Below, piece after piece: positions 9,359 through 17,558 of a DNA stretch of 64,000 nucleotides. The position numbers were made by a program, and so were the translations under genes. This stretch comes from Paraburkholderia hayleyella. Its GTDB lineage: Bacteria; Pseudomonadota; Gammaproteobacteria; Burkholderiales; Burkholderiaceae. Under the pieces are notes generated by a model. The model was not told the origin of the DNA, made no database searches, and saw only the letters and a program-made list of their open reading frames with translations. The stretch spans positions 558,001 to 622,000 of the forward strand of contig NZ_QPES01000001.1 of the NCBI RefSeq assembly GCF_009455685.1. Reading direction: 5' to 3'. Position 1 is the stretch's first letter, and the number at the start of each line of letters is the position of its first letter.

Positions 9359-10314
9359 AGGCCGCGGCCGTACCTCAATGGAATCCGTCAGGCCCTGGAA
9401 TAAGCCGTTTGCAACTGGGCTTGCCGCTCGAGTTATGGAGTGACCGCCGCCGCTGGATGGTTGGGCTTTTGCTTGCCGCAACGGTTTTTATTCTGGGCGT
9501 ACAGGGCTGGTATGCCGCCGATCTGGGGCATCTGATGTACAGCCGAACTTTGTTCGAAGACGTGCAGCAGCGTTTGCTGGCTGCGAGAAAGACAGTCCAG
9601 GGATTGCCTGGGCTACGCCATCAGGTCGCCTCCGCCAGGCAGTCCGTTACTCGTGTGAATCCGTACTGGAGTACCGCAGACGATGTGCGGATCGTGTCCC
9701 AGCTAGCCGCACAGAGTGGCATTGAGCTGTTGACGCTCGAACACGGCGTGGCAAGTGGCGCAGGCGGTGGGGTTGCCCAGCCGGTACATATCGTGGCCCG
9801 GACGGATTTTGCGGGACTCCTGGGGTTCCTGGGCGGATTCGCCAGCCTGCCTGTTCTGGTGGTGCCAGGCGACCTGACGATCAAGCGTGACAGGCAGTAC
9901 CTGACGCTCAGCGCGACCTTGCAAGTCTATCGCGCGCTATCCCCGGCGGCCCCGGCTGTGGCCGCGGTTGCCGATACTGATATCGATGCCGATGCCGATG
10001 CCGATGCCGATGCCGATGAGGGCGAGGTACTTCTGCTGGATCCTTTCGCGGCAGGGCTTGCGACAGCAGAGGGGAATCCCTCATTGACCGTGAGTGCGTC
10101 ATTGAAGCTCGTGGGTCTGCTGCGCCAGGGCTCGCGCAGTCTGGCGCTAGTCGAAACGCCGGACGGTGTCATGACAGTCGCGCCTGGTCAGCACCTAGGC
10201 GTTGAACGCGTTAGCCGGATTACTGCCCGTGGTATCACGTTGGCCCGGCTGGGCAATCAGGGCGATGGTCAGGACGAGGAACGGTTCCTGGCGTTTCTTG
10301 AGAAGACGCCATGA
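9355..10314 (+). CDS. pilO: Type IV pilus protein PilO with a PilP-like C-terminal domain
   Basis: The 319-residue protein has a PilO-like N-terminal part: a membrane segment (about 33-50), a periplasmic coiled coil (about 60-105) and a ferredoxin-like domain up to about 195. After an Ala-rich linker comes an Asp-Ala repeat (209-222), then LLLDPFAAGLA and a 75-residue segment (KLVGLLRQGSRSLALVETPD, APGQHLGVERVSRI) that resembles the PilP beta domain which docks on the PilQ secretin. No separate pilP gene occurs between this gene and pilQ, so a PilO-PilP fusion is inferred. It overlaps pilN and pilQ by 4 bp each (ATGA), implying tight co-translation. Confidence 0.82.
   Translation: MKAAAVPQWNPSGPGISRLQLGLPLELWSDRRRWMVGLLLAATVFILGVQGWYAADLGHLMYSRTLFEDVQQRLLAARKTVQGLPGLRHQVASARQSVTRVNPYWSTADDVRIVSQLAAQSGIELLTLEHGVASGAGGGVAQPVHIVARTDFAGLLGFLGGFASLPVLVVPGDLTIKRDRQYLTLSATLQVYRALSPAAPAVAAVADTDIDADADADADADEGEVLLLDPFAAGLATAEGNPSLTVSASLKLVGLLRQGSRSLALVETPDGVMTVAPGQHLGVERVSRITARGITLARLGNQGDGQDEERFLAFLEKTP
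9985..10020. repeat. GATGCC hexamer repeat coding Asp-Ala linker in pilO
   Basis: Five perfect GATGCC units followed by GATGAG. In the pilO frame they encode alternating Asp and Ala between the PilO-like and PilP-like parts. Copy-number change would alter linker length without shifting the frame. Confidence 0.9.
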
Positions 10315-11966
10315 AAAACGCTCGAATCATTTGTCTCATGCTGTATTTGTGTAGCGCGGGTTACGTGGTGCAGGTTGAGGTGCATGCGGCAGTCCCCCCC
10401 TTGCCGCCGTTGCCATCCTCATCTTTTCCCCGTGTCACGGCCGTAGTGGCTGTGTCAAACCCGTTTCAGGAGCCTGTCGCGGCAGCGGATCCGGCCCCAA
10501 CTGAAACAGATACAGACATAAATACAGTCTTGCCTGAGGTGCCTGAGGTGCCTGAGGTGCCTGATGCGCCTGAACCGGGGTTGCCTGCTGGCATGCCGCC
10601 ATCACTGCGGTCAGTGCCTCAGGCGGTTAGGCCGAACATGGACACCCGGCCTGCGGTAGAGGGGCTTGAAGGCCCGCCGGTGCCGTTGCCCGCCGCAGCT
10701 CGTCTGAGCCCAGCGACAAGCGCGACGCCGGGTTATTCACCGGATGACGGTCTGGGCCCGGATAAACCCATCACCCTCGATTTCCAGCACGCTGAACTAG
10801 GTGCGGTGCTGAATGCGTTCGCGCGTTTCACGGGGCTCAACATCGTCGCTAGCGAGCGTGTGCGTGGAGCGGTTTCGTTGCAGCTAGACAAGGTGCCCTG
10901 GCGTGAGGCATTCGACACCTTGCTCGATGTCAATGGCTTGGCGATGAAGCGCCGTGGCAAGGTCATCTGGGTCGCCCCCGTCGCCGATCTGGCGGCGCGC
11001 GAGCGTTTGCGCTATGAGGCCCATGCCCGGGCGATGGATCTGGAGCCGCTCGCCAGCCGTACTTTTGAGTTGCACTATGCCCGCGCCGAAGAAGTGCGGC
11101 GTTTGCTAACCGCGTCCGGCAGTCAGCGCGTGCTGTCCAAACGGGGTGCGGTGATGGCTGATCCGCGCACCAACATGCTCTTCGTTACCGATCTGCAAGT
11201 GCGTCTGGCGCAGATCGGCACGTTACTTTCCGCGCTCGACCGGCCTGCGCGTCAGGTACTGATCGAGGCGCGCATCGTCGAAGGCGAACAGGGCTTCTCG
11301 CGCACGCTAGGCGCACGGCTTTCGCTTGCCAGTACACGCACCGATGGCGTGTCGACAGGCTTGGCCGGTGGCAAGGAGGGCTCGATTTATGACTTGTCGG
11401 CCCGTCCCATAGCAGGGTTTGAGGCCGCGACGGCTGGCCTGACGCTGTTTGCGGCCCATGCTACGCGCCTGCTCAATATTGAATTGAGCGCACTGGAAGC
11501 CGAGGGGCGCGGGCAACTGGTGTCGAGCCCGCGAGTGGTTACCGCGGAACGGATGAAAGCGATCGTCGAGCAGGGAACCGAGCTGCCTTACCAGGCGAAG
11601 GTGGGGCAAGGTGTCTCGGGCGTGCAGTTTCGGCGCGCCAGCCTGAAGCTTGAAGTCGAGCCGCAGATCACCCCCGATGGCCGGGTCGTGCTTGATCTCG
11701 ATGTCGCAAAGGACAGCGTTGGCGAGCAAACTGCCGCCGGCCCGGCGATCAATACCAAACACGTGCGCACCCGGGTTGAGGTGGAGGATGGTGGAACCGT
11801 GTCGATTGGCGGCATTTACGAGACAGCAAACCGCGATGACGTTGCTCGGGTGCCATTCCTTGGGAAAATCCCATTTCTGGGCGCGCTTTTTCGCCATCGG
11901 GCACATCGTGACCAGCGTAGCGAGCTGGTGGTGTTCATCACACCCAAAGTAGTGCAACCTGATTGA
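10311..11966 (+). CDS. pilQ: Type IV pilus secretin PilQ
   Basis: PilQ forms the outer-membrane channel through which the pilus (or DNA) passes. The 551-residue protein has a signal peptide (about 1-27), a long Pro-rich linker containing EVPEVPEVP, an STN-like domain (about 155-225, ITLDFQHAELGAVLNAFARF), a short secretin N domain (about 245-320, FELHYARAEEVRRLL and MADPRTNMLFV) and a C-terminal secretin domain (about 325-548) with VSSPRVVTAERMKAIVEQG and a final FRHRAHRDQRSELVVFITP. The AMIN domains found in many PilQ proteins are missing, so it is shorter than the usual 650-750 residues. It starts at an ATGA overlap with pilO. Confidence 0.92.
   Translation: MKNARIICLMLYLCSAGYVVQVEVHAAVPPLPPLPSSSFPRVTAVVAVSNPFQEPVAAADPAPTETDTDINTVLPEVPEVPEVPDAPEPGLPAGMPPSLRSVPQAVRPNMDTRPAVEGLEGPPVPLPAAARLSPATSATPGYSPDDGLGPDKPITLDFQHAELGAVLNAFARFTGLNIVASERVRGAVSLQLDKVPWREAFDTLLDVNGLAMKRRGKVIWVAPVADLAARERLRYEAHARAMDLEPLASRTFELHYARAEEVRRLLTASGSQRVLSKRGAVMADPRTNMLFVTDLQVRLAQIGTLLSALDRPARQVLIEARIVEGEQGFSRTLGARLSLASTRTDGVSTGLAGGKEGSIYDLSARPIAGFEAATAGLTLFAAHATRLLNIELSALEAEGRGQLVSSPRVVTAERMKAIVEQGTELPYQAKVGQGVSGVQFRRASLKLEVEPQITPDGRVVLDLDVAKDSVGEQTAAGPAINTKHVRTRVEVEDGGTVSIGGIYETANRDDVARVPFLGKIPFLGALFRHRAHRDQRSELVVFITPKVVQPD
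10532..10558. repeat. Tandem 9-bp repeat inside pilQ linker
   Basis: Three perfect GCCTGAGGT units encode the repeated Pro-Glu-Val of the PilQ linker, followed by diverged copies. The unit length preserves the reading frame. Confidence 0.8.
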
Positions 11967-12062
11967 CCCTCCGGCCAGGCTGGCGGGTGGCAGACTCGAC
12001 AAGGCACGCGCTTTGCCAGTAAGCTGCGGCACGAACCATAGCGGAATAGCCAGAGGACACCG

Positions 12063-12614
12063 TTGCAAGCGCTGGATGCACACGCCAATGTATTTTTTGT
12101 AGGCCTCATGGGGGCGGGTAAAACCACTGTAGGCCGTGCCGTGGCGCGTCGGCTGGGTCGTCCGTTTTTCGATTCCGACCATGAAATTGAAGCGCGCACG
12201 GGCACGCGGGTCCCGATCATTTTCGAGATCGAGGGAGAAGCCGGGTTCCGCGAGCGCGAGGCGCAAGTCATCGCAGATCTGACCCAGCAACGACGCATTG
12301 TGCTGGCCACGGGCGGCGGTGTGATTTTGCGCGAGGATAACCGCGCGGCGCTGCATCAGAATGGCCTTGTGATCTATCTGCGCGCCACGCCACACGACCT
12401 CTGGCTGCGTACCCGGCGCGACCGCAACCGCCCGCTGCTTCAAACTGAAGATCCCAAAGCGCGGCTCGAAGCGCTGTTCGAAATCCGCGACCCGCTGTAC
12501 CGTGAGTGCGCGCACTTCATCATCGAAACCGGACGGCCATCGGTCAACGGTCTCGTCAATATGGTGCTGATGCAGCTTGAAATGGCTGGCATCACGCAAC
12601 CTGCCGCTTTATAA
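12063..12614 (+). CDS. aroK: Shikimate kinase AroK
   Basis: AroK phosphorylates shikimate at O3 with ATP, the fifth step to chorismate. The protein is 183 residues when started at TTG 12063, which has AGAGGA seven bases upstream; no ATG is available before the Walker A motif. The P-loop is GLMGAGKT (15-22, Lys20), followed by DSDHEIE for shikimate binding, ATGGGVILRE and the lid RDRNRPLL. It lies about 95 bases after pilQ and 9 bases before aroB, the common aroK-aroB pair seen behind pil genes in many proteobacteria. Confidence 0.95.
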   Translation: MQALDAHANVFFVGLMGAGKTTVGRAVARRLGRPFFDSDHEIEARTGTRVPIIFEIEGEAGFREREAQVIADLTQQRRIVLATGGGVILREDNRAALHQNGLVIYLRATPHDLWLRTRRDRNRPLLQTEDPKARLEALFEIRDPLYRECAHFIIETGRPSVNGLVNMVLMQLEMAGITQPAAL

Positions 12615-12623
12615 GGGCCATGC

Positions 12624-13700
12624 ATGATTACCGTCAATGTTGAACTAGGCGAGCGCGCCTATCCCATTCATATCGGTGTCGACCTGATTCATCAGACGGC
12701 ATTGTTTGCGCCGCATATTGCCGGGGCGGGCATTACCATTGTGACCAATACGACGGTTGATCCGTTGTATGGCACCGCCTTGCGACAGGCACTTGCGCCA
12801 CTGGGAAAACGTGTCGAAACGGTGGTTTTGCCCGATGGCGAAGCTTATAAAAACTGGGAAACGCTCAATCAGATTTTCGATGCGCTACTGAGCGCACGCG
12901 CGGACCGTAAAACCACGCTGATCGCGCTGGGTGGGGGCGTCACCGGTGATATGACCGGGTTTGCGGCAGCTTGTTATATGCGTGGCGTGCCGTTTATCCA
13001 GGTGCCGACCACGCTGCTGTCCCAGGTTGACTCGTCTGTTGGCGGCAAGACGGGGATCAATCATCCGCTGGGCAAGAACATGATCGGTGCGTTCTATCAG
13101 CCACAAGCGGTCATCGCTGATGTCGGCGTGCTCAGGACGCTGCCTGAGCGTGAACTGTCAGCAGGCATTGCCGAGGTCATCAAGACCGGCGCAATTGCCG
13201 ACGCCCGGTTTTTCGCCTGGATCGAAGCCAATATGGCCGCGCTTAACCGCTGCGAGCCGCTGGCGCTGGCCGAAGCGGTCAAGCGCTCGTGCGAGATCAA
13301 GGCCTCGGTCGTGGCGGCCGATGAACGCGAAAGCGGTTTGCGCGCCATCCTCAACTTTGGCCACACGTTTGGCCACGCAATTGAAGCCGGTCTCGGCTAC
13401 GGTGCATGGCTGCATGGTGAGGCGGTCGGATGCGGGATGGTGCTGGCGGCTGATTTATCGGTTCGACTCGGCTATCTCGATGAAGCCGTGCGCCGCCGTC
13501 TGGTGGAGGTGATCGTTGCAGCGCGTTTGCCGGTGCACGCGCCAGCGTTGGGCGAGGCGCGCTATATCGAGCTGATGCGTGTCGACAAAAAAGCGGAAGC
13601 CGGCGAGATCAAGTTTATTTTGCTCAAACGTTTGGGTGAGACACTCGTCACCACGGCTCCCGACAATGCCGTGCGCGCCACGCTTGCCGCTGCAGTTTGA
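12624..13700 (+). CDS. aroB: 3-dehydroquinate synthase AroB
   Basis: AroB converts DAHP to 3-dehydroquinate using NAD and a divalent metal, the second step of the shikimate pathway. The 358-residue protein shows the NAD-binding DGEAYKNWET and IALGGGVTGDMTGFAA region, the substrate lysines in PTTLLSQVDSSVGGKTGINHPLGKN, the metal ligands Glu in AEVIKTGAI and His in NFGHTFGHAIE and LHGEAVGCGM. The start is the ATG 9 bases after aroK. Length and motifs match the family fully. Confidence 0.97.
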   Translation: MITVNVELGERAYPIHIGVDLIHQTALFAPHIAGAGITIVTNTTVDPLYGTALRQALAPLGKRVETVVLPDGEAYKNWETLNQIFDALLSARADRKTTLIALGGGVTGDMTGFAAACYMRGVPFIQVPTTLLSQVDSSVGGKTGINHPLGKNMIGAFYQPQAVIADVGVLRTLPERELSAGIAEVIKTGAIADARFFAWIEANMAALNRCEPLALAEAVKRSCEIKASVVAADERESGLRAILNFGHTFGHAIEAGLGYGAWLHGEAVGCGMVLAADLSVRLGYLDEAVRRRLVEVIVAARLPVHAPALGEARYIELMRVDKKAEAGEIKFILLKRLGETLVTTAPDNAVRATLAAAV

Positions 13701-13724
13701 GTATCGCCAGAGGCAAAGGCAACC

Positions 13725-14936
13725 ATGACTGAAGCCCGCGCTGCCAGGGCCGTTAGCGCCATCAGCGCCCTCGTGCAGCCCATGCCAGCGGATCTTGAGC
13801 GTCACCTCGCGCCGTATGCGGCGCGTTCTGCGTACTCCGCTGGACGGCGCTATCCGGAGGCGCCGCCTGACGCTCGCACCGAATTTCAGCGTGACCGCGA
13901 TCGTATTATTCATTCGACGGCTTTTCGCCGTCTTGAATACAAAACGCAGGTGTTCGTCAATCACGAAGGCGACCTGTTTCGCACGCGTCTTACGCACAGC
14001 CTTGAAGTCGCGCAAATTGCACGTTCGCTCGCCCGCAACCTGAGCGTCAACGAAGATCTGGTGGAGGCCATTGCGTTGGCCCATGACTTAGGCCATACAC
14101 CGTTTGGCCATGCCGGACAGGATGCGCTCAACGAATGCATGCGCGATCACGGTGGCTTTGAACACAATCTGCAAAGCCTCGCGGTGGTTGATGATCTGGA
14201 AGAGCACTACGGTGGGTTCAATGGCCTCAATCTGTGTTTTGAAACCCGCGAAGGCATTCTGAAACATTGCTCGCGTGAGCATGCACGACGTTTGGGCCCG
14301 TTGGGAGAGCGTTTCCTGCTTGGGCGACGGCCGTCTATTGAGGCGCAAATTGCGAATGTCGCCGATGAGATCGCCTATAACAATCACGATGTCGATGATG
14401 GCTTGCGTTCGGGGTTACTCACGGTGGAGCAGCTTGCGCAAGTCGAGCTATGGCAGGTGCATTACGAAGCGGCGCTGCGCGAATATCCGCTGATCGAAGG
14501 GCGGCGGCTGGTTCACGAAACGGTGCGCCGCGTGATCAATAGGCTGATTGTCGATCTGGCCGATACCACTCGACGCAATCTTGCCCGGTACGCACCCACC
14601 TCGCTGGAGGCCGTCCGTGCCGCACCGCCGCTGGTCGTGCATAGCGAAGCCGTAGCCGCACAGGCATTGGCGCTCAAACAGTTTCTGTTTAAAAACCTGT
14701 ACCGCCATTACCGTGTGATGCGTATGGCGAACAAGGCGCGGCGCGTGGTGACCGGCCTGTTCACAGCGTTTGCTGCCGATCCGCGCCTGCTGCCCCCGGC
14801 TTATCAGGCTGCTGATGTATCTGATGCAGCCGCGGCGGTGACGCAGCCGCGTCTGATTGCACATTACATCGCGGGGATGACCGACCGGTACGCTCTGAAA
14901 GAGTATCAGCAGATTTTTGCCGTTGACGACAATTAA
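13725..14936 (+). CDS. dgt: Deoxyguanosinetriphosphate triphosphohydrolase-like protein (HD domain)
   Basis: The protein belongs to the dGTPase-like HD family, which hydrolyses dNTPs to the nucleoside and triphosphate and so tunes nucleotide pools. At 403 residues it matches the shorter dGTPase-like type rather than E. coli Dgt (about 505). The family core is visible: FRRLEYKTQVF, RTRLTHSLEVAQIAR, the metal-binding IALAHDLGHTPFGHAGQ (HD pair) and ANVADEIAYNNHDVDD. It follows aroB by 24 bases in the same direction. Substrate choice cannot be judged from sequence. Confidence 0.92.
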   Translation: MTEARAARAVSAISALVQPMPADLERHLAPYAARSAYSAGRRYPEAPPDARTEFQRDRDRIIHSTAFRRLEYKTQVFVNHEGDLFRTRLTHSLEVAQIARSLARNLSVNEDLVEAIALAHDLGHTPFGHAGQDALNECMRDHGGFEHNLQSLAVVDDLEEHYGGFNGLNLCFETREGILKHCSREHARRLGPLGERFLLGRRPSIEAQIANVADEIAYNNHDVDDGLRSGLLTVEQLAQVELWQVHYEAALREYPLIEGRRLVHETVRRVINRLIVDLADTTRRNLARYAPTSLEAVRAAPPLVVHSEAVAAQALALKQFLFKNLYRHYRVMRMANKARRVVTGLFTAFAADPRLLPPAYQAADVSDAAAAVTQPRLIAHYIAGMTDRYALKEYQQIFAVDDN

Positions 14937-14985
14937 GCGATATTAGAGCGGGGTTGCGGGCGGCAATGGGGCGCTTGAAAAGCAA

Positions 14986-15019
14986 AACGCGCCGGCGGAG
15001 TGTTTCCTGACGGCGCGTT
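14986..15019. terminator. Inverted repeat between dgt and the DUF883 gene
   Basis: A 9-bp perfect inverted repeat (14986-14994 with 15011-15019) lies between two convergent genes, with a 16-base loop. There is only a weak T content after it, so the terminator call is tentative. Confidence 0.4.
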
Positions 15020-15048
15020 AAGTTGATGAGCCGGGAGATCTATCCGCG

Positions 15049-15429
15049 CTATCCGCGGCTACGGGCCAGCAAGGCACCCACGACTATCCCGAGGCCTCCC
15101 ACGATGGCGATCGCTTGCCAGGGGTTTGCATGGACATAGTCATCGGCGTCCGCCAGCGAGACTTCGACTTGTTCGCGTACCGCCTGGCGGGTGTCGTTGA
15201 CGCGTGCGTAGGTTGTATCCAGAAGCTTGCGCAACTGGCCGCGCAGTTCCGCGACATCGGCCTTGGTGCCATCGGCCATGGCTTCTTCGATGGACGACAT
15301 CAGCGTTTGCAGTTCACCACCAATATCTTCAGCGGCATCGCGGCCGTGACGTGTGATGCGGCGTACATGACGCTGCGTTTTCGTCCAGGATTCGCCGAGC
15401 GCGTCTCGCGTTTTCGGTAGTGCCTTCAT
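15049..15429 (-). CDS. DUF883 (ElaB/YqjD-type) C-tail-anchored membrane protein
   Basis: A 126-residue protein of the ElaB/YqjD family, small inner-membrane proteins that in E. coli associate with ribosomes in stationary phase. It has a long amphipathic, likely coiled-coil stretch (about 30-95; ELQTLMSSIEEAMADG, VAELRGQLRKLLD), the YVHANPWQAI family motif and a single C-terminal membrane segment with glycine-zipper spacing (GGLGIVVGALLARSRG). The start at 15429 is chosen for its GGAG ribosome site; an earlier in-frame ATG lacks one. Convergent with dgt. Function in this organism is unknown. Confidence 0.88.
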   Translation of the reverse strand: MKALPKTRDALGESWTKTQRHVRRITRHGRDAAEDIGGELQTLMSSIEEAMADGTKADVAELRGQLRKLLDTTYARVNDTRQAVREQVEVSLADADDYVHANPWQAIAIVGGLGIVVGALLARSRG

Positions 15430-15613
15430 AAGTGCTCCGTCAATGAGGTGGGCATGAATGGACGCTCTCCCATGCATGCGAGAGGCCAGGATGTGACGCA
15501 ACTTCGATGCCAGTTCAGACGAAGCGTTCCATGCAGAGGCGCGTTACCGAAAAAATAAATGAATATGTGTAAATCTGGCTGTGATGCGAGTCAAAGTTAC
15601 AACTCAGATGGGA

Positions 15614-15662
15614 TCGGGCAGAGATATGGCGTGTCAGCCGCCATGAACTGTCCTCTGCCCGA
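15614..15662 (-). terminator. Long hairpin downstream of ompW, possible terminator
   Basis: A 10-bp perfect stem (15614-15623 with 15653-15662) begins 13 bases past the ompW stop and encloses a smaller inner inverted repeat. No T run follows, so termination is uncertain. Confidence 0.4.
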
Positions 15663-15674
15663 GCGTTTGCAGCG

Positions 15675-16397
15675 TTAAAAACGATAGCCGAGGTTGAGGT
15701 AGGTCACGATTGGATTGAGCGTGATTTTGGTTTGTGACTGGACGTTCAACTGGCCTACAGGCGTATTGGCTAACGAATTCAGCTTGGCCGTAACCTTGAG
15801 TGGCAGATACGAGATTGACAGCCCGGCAAACCAGTGCTGGTCGAATGCATAGGTAAAACCCGCATTAAACACCGGAGCCCAAGAACTATTCGTAGTCACC
15901 GTGGTCGGACCATGCAGTACGTTTTGCTGAAACGCACCATTGGTGATTCGTTCACCAGTAAACCATACGCGGCTCACGCCAAGACCCAGATACGGCCGGA
16001 ATTTGGCTTGGGCTGCGTTGAAGTAGTACTTGAACAGCAACGTGGGGCTCCACTGTTTTGCTTCGCCGATCTTGCCGTAGTCTGCAAAGGAGCCTGCACC
16101 CTTGAGGTCGAACGAAGGCGGTACGCCCAGAACGATTTCAGTAGCGATGTGGTCTGTGACGAAATAGCCTGCCGTGAAGCCGATCGTATCGGCATCGCTG
16201 ATGCTGGCACCGGTGTTCGGCAAGGTGATGTTGACAGGAGAGCCGCCAACGCTTGTTTCTCTTAGTGCTTCACTGCTGTCTTGCGGTGCCATATGGAACC
16301 AGCCGGTTGTGACGTAAAAAGACCCTGCTGACTGTGCATGGGCCGTACTCACGCAGGCAAATGCAGCTAGCCCCGTGATGGTTTGTTTTAATTTCAT
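15675..16397 (-). CDS. ompW: OmpW family outer-membrane beta-barrel protein
   Basis: OmpW proteins are eight-stranded outer-membrane barrels thought to pass small hydrophobic compounds. This one is 240 residues: a signal peptide of about 21 residues cleaved after STAHA, alternating beta-strand pattern, the family stretch GFTAGYFVTDHIATEIVLGVP, then LLFKYYFNAAQAKFRPYLGLGVSRVWF and a C-terminal YLNLGYRF ending in Phe, the usual BAM recognition signal. The start is fixed by a strong GGAGGAG ribosome site 6 bases upstream. A hairpin follows the stop. Ligand is unknown. Confidence 0.93.
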   Translation of the reverse strand: MKLKQTITGLAAFACVSTAHAQSAGSFYVTTGWFHMAPQDSSEALRETSVGGSPVNITLPNTGASISDADTIGFTAGYFVTDHIATEIVLGVPPSFDLKGAGSFADYGKIGEAKQWSPTLLFKYYFNAAQAKFRPYLGLGVSRVWFTGERITNGAFQQNVLHGPTTVTTNSSWAPVFNAGFTYAFDQHWFAGLSISYLPLKVTAKLNSLANTPVGQLNVQSQTKITLNPIVTYLNLGYRF

Positions 16398-16572
16398 GTG
16401 TGCTCCTCCAAAAAGCCCGCTCATTATGACGAGAACGTTTGAAACAAACCATACAAGGCAATTAGAGCTTTCTCCCTAAGGTCCGCGTGCTTTCTGGCTG
16501 TACCGGGCCCCGCATGTACAAGGCCTGGAAAACCTTCGGGTATATCCCAATCCGACTATTGGACACTTCAGC

Positions 16573-17280
16573 ATGGCACGGCTTGCACGTCTTTATGTTC
16601 CCGACCAGCCGCAACACGTTATTTTGCGTGGGCTTGAAGCTCAGCCTGCGTTTGTCGATGACCAGGATTACGAGCTTTTCATCGACTGCCTGAAAGCGGC
16701 GGCACGCGATCACCGGCTTTCCATTCACGCCTATGCGCTGATGCCTGGCGCGGTGCATTTACTGGTCACGCCTGCGACCGAATCAAGTTTGCCCAAAGCC
16801 ATGCAGGCAGTTGGCCGACGTTATGTGGCACATTTCAACCGGCGTTATGTGCGGCGCGGCACGTTGTGGGAGGGCCGCTATCGCGCAACGGTGATAGAAG
16901 CGGAGCGTTATTTCCTGCTCGCCAGCCGCGTGGTCGAAATGGCGCCCGTGCGTGCGGCTTTGGCAGCAACGCCCGAGGCGTATCGCTGGTCAAGTTATCG
17001 CCACCATACTGGGCTTACGCTGGATAGCCTGATTACCGACCATCCGCTTTTTTGGGCGTTGGGCAATACGCCGTTCGAGCGTCAGCGCGCTTATCACGAA
17101 CTATGTGAACAGCCTTTCGATGAGCATGAGGTGGCCCAGCTGCAGCAGGCCACGCTCAAGGGCTGGGTGTTGGGCAGCGAGACTTACCGGGCATGGGCGG
17201 CAGGGGCCGCAAACCGGCGAGTGTCGCCCTTGCCACGCGGCCGTCCGCGCAAAATCCGGGAAGCATCCCAAGTGCGCTAG
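16573..17280 (+). CDS. REP-associated tyrosine transposase-like protein (RAYT), degenerate HUH motif
   Basis: A 235-residue member of the Y1/IS200-like (TnpA_REP) transposase family, single-strand endonucleases linked to REP palindromes. The fold is recognisable: HVILRG near the start, ALMPGAVHLLVTPATES, the catalytic-tyrosine region GRRYVAHFNRRY, GTLWEGRYRATVIE and YRWSSYRHH. In the family the metal site reads MPNHVHLL with two histidines; here it reads MPGAVHLL, so the first histidine is replaced by Ala. No terminal inverted repeats or direct repeats bracket the gene. It may be a domesticated, non-transposing protein. A terminator follows at 17306. Confidence 0.85.
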   Translation: MARLARLYVPDQPQHVILRGLEAQPAFVDDQDYELFIDCLKAAARDHRLSIHAYALMPGAVHLLVTPATESSLPKAMQAVGRRYVAHFNRRYVRRGTLWEGRYRATVIEAERYFLLASRVVEMAPVRAALAATPEAYRWSSYRHHTGLTLDSLITDHPLFWALGNTPFERQRAYHELCEQPFDEHEVAQLQQATLKGWVLGSETYRAWAAGAANRRVSPLPRGRPRKIREASQVR

Positions 17281-17305
17281 CGGAAGACTGAATAAGAGAT
17301 GCGTC

Positions 17306-17336
17306 AAACGGCACGTATAACGCGTGCCGTTTTTTG
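17306..17336 (+). terminator. Rho-independent terminator after the RAYT-like gene
   Basis: A 10-bp perfect stem (17306-17315 with 17323-17332), a 7-base loop and a T run. It isolates the RAYT-like gene from gltB. Confidence 0.88.
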
Positions 17337-17417
17337 TTTCTCCATTTGATGTGGAACTAATAAATACCAATATTTTGTAAATGGCTTTGTAAATAGGGTC
17401 GCACCATCATGTTTTGA

Positions 17418-17447
17418 TTGCGATTCCTTTGTTTCGTCGCGTATATT
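17418..17447 (+). promoter_or_regulatory. Candidate sigma-70 promoter of gltB
   Basis: TTGCGA (17418-17423), an 18-base spacer and TATATT (17442-17447) lie in an AT-rich gap about 110 bases before gltB. Just upstream, the 9-mer TTTGTAAAT occurs twice (17374-17382 and 17386-17394) with a 12-base period, a possible regulator site. Confidence 0.4.
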
Positions 17448-17558
17448 TCGAACTCCGGCAGTTCGAGCGCGCACGTTCTGGTGATTTTCCGCGGCTCCGT
17501 TCGCTGCAATAAAAATGGTTCAACGGCCAGTCCGGCCTCCTCACAGACGGTGTTTCTC

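Noticed and set aside
11307..12599. Minus-strand open frame of 430 codons across pilQ and aroK
   Set aside because: It is antisense to two clear genes; its residue pattern is the reverse-frame shadow of GC-rich coding DNA.
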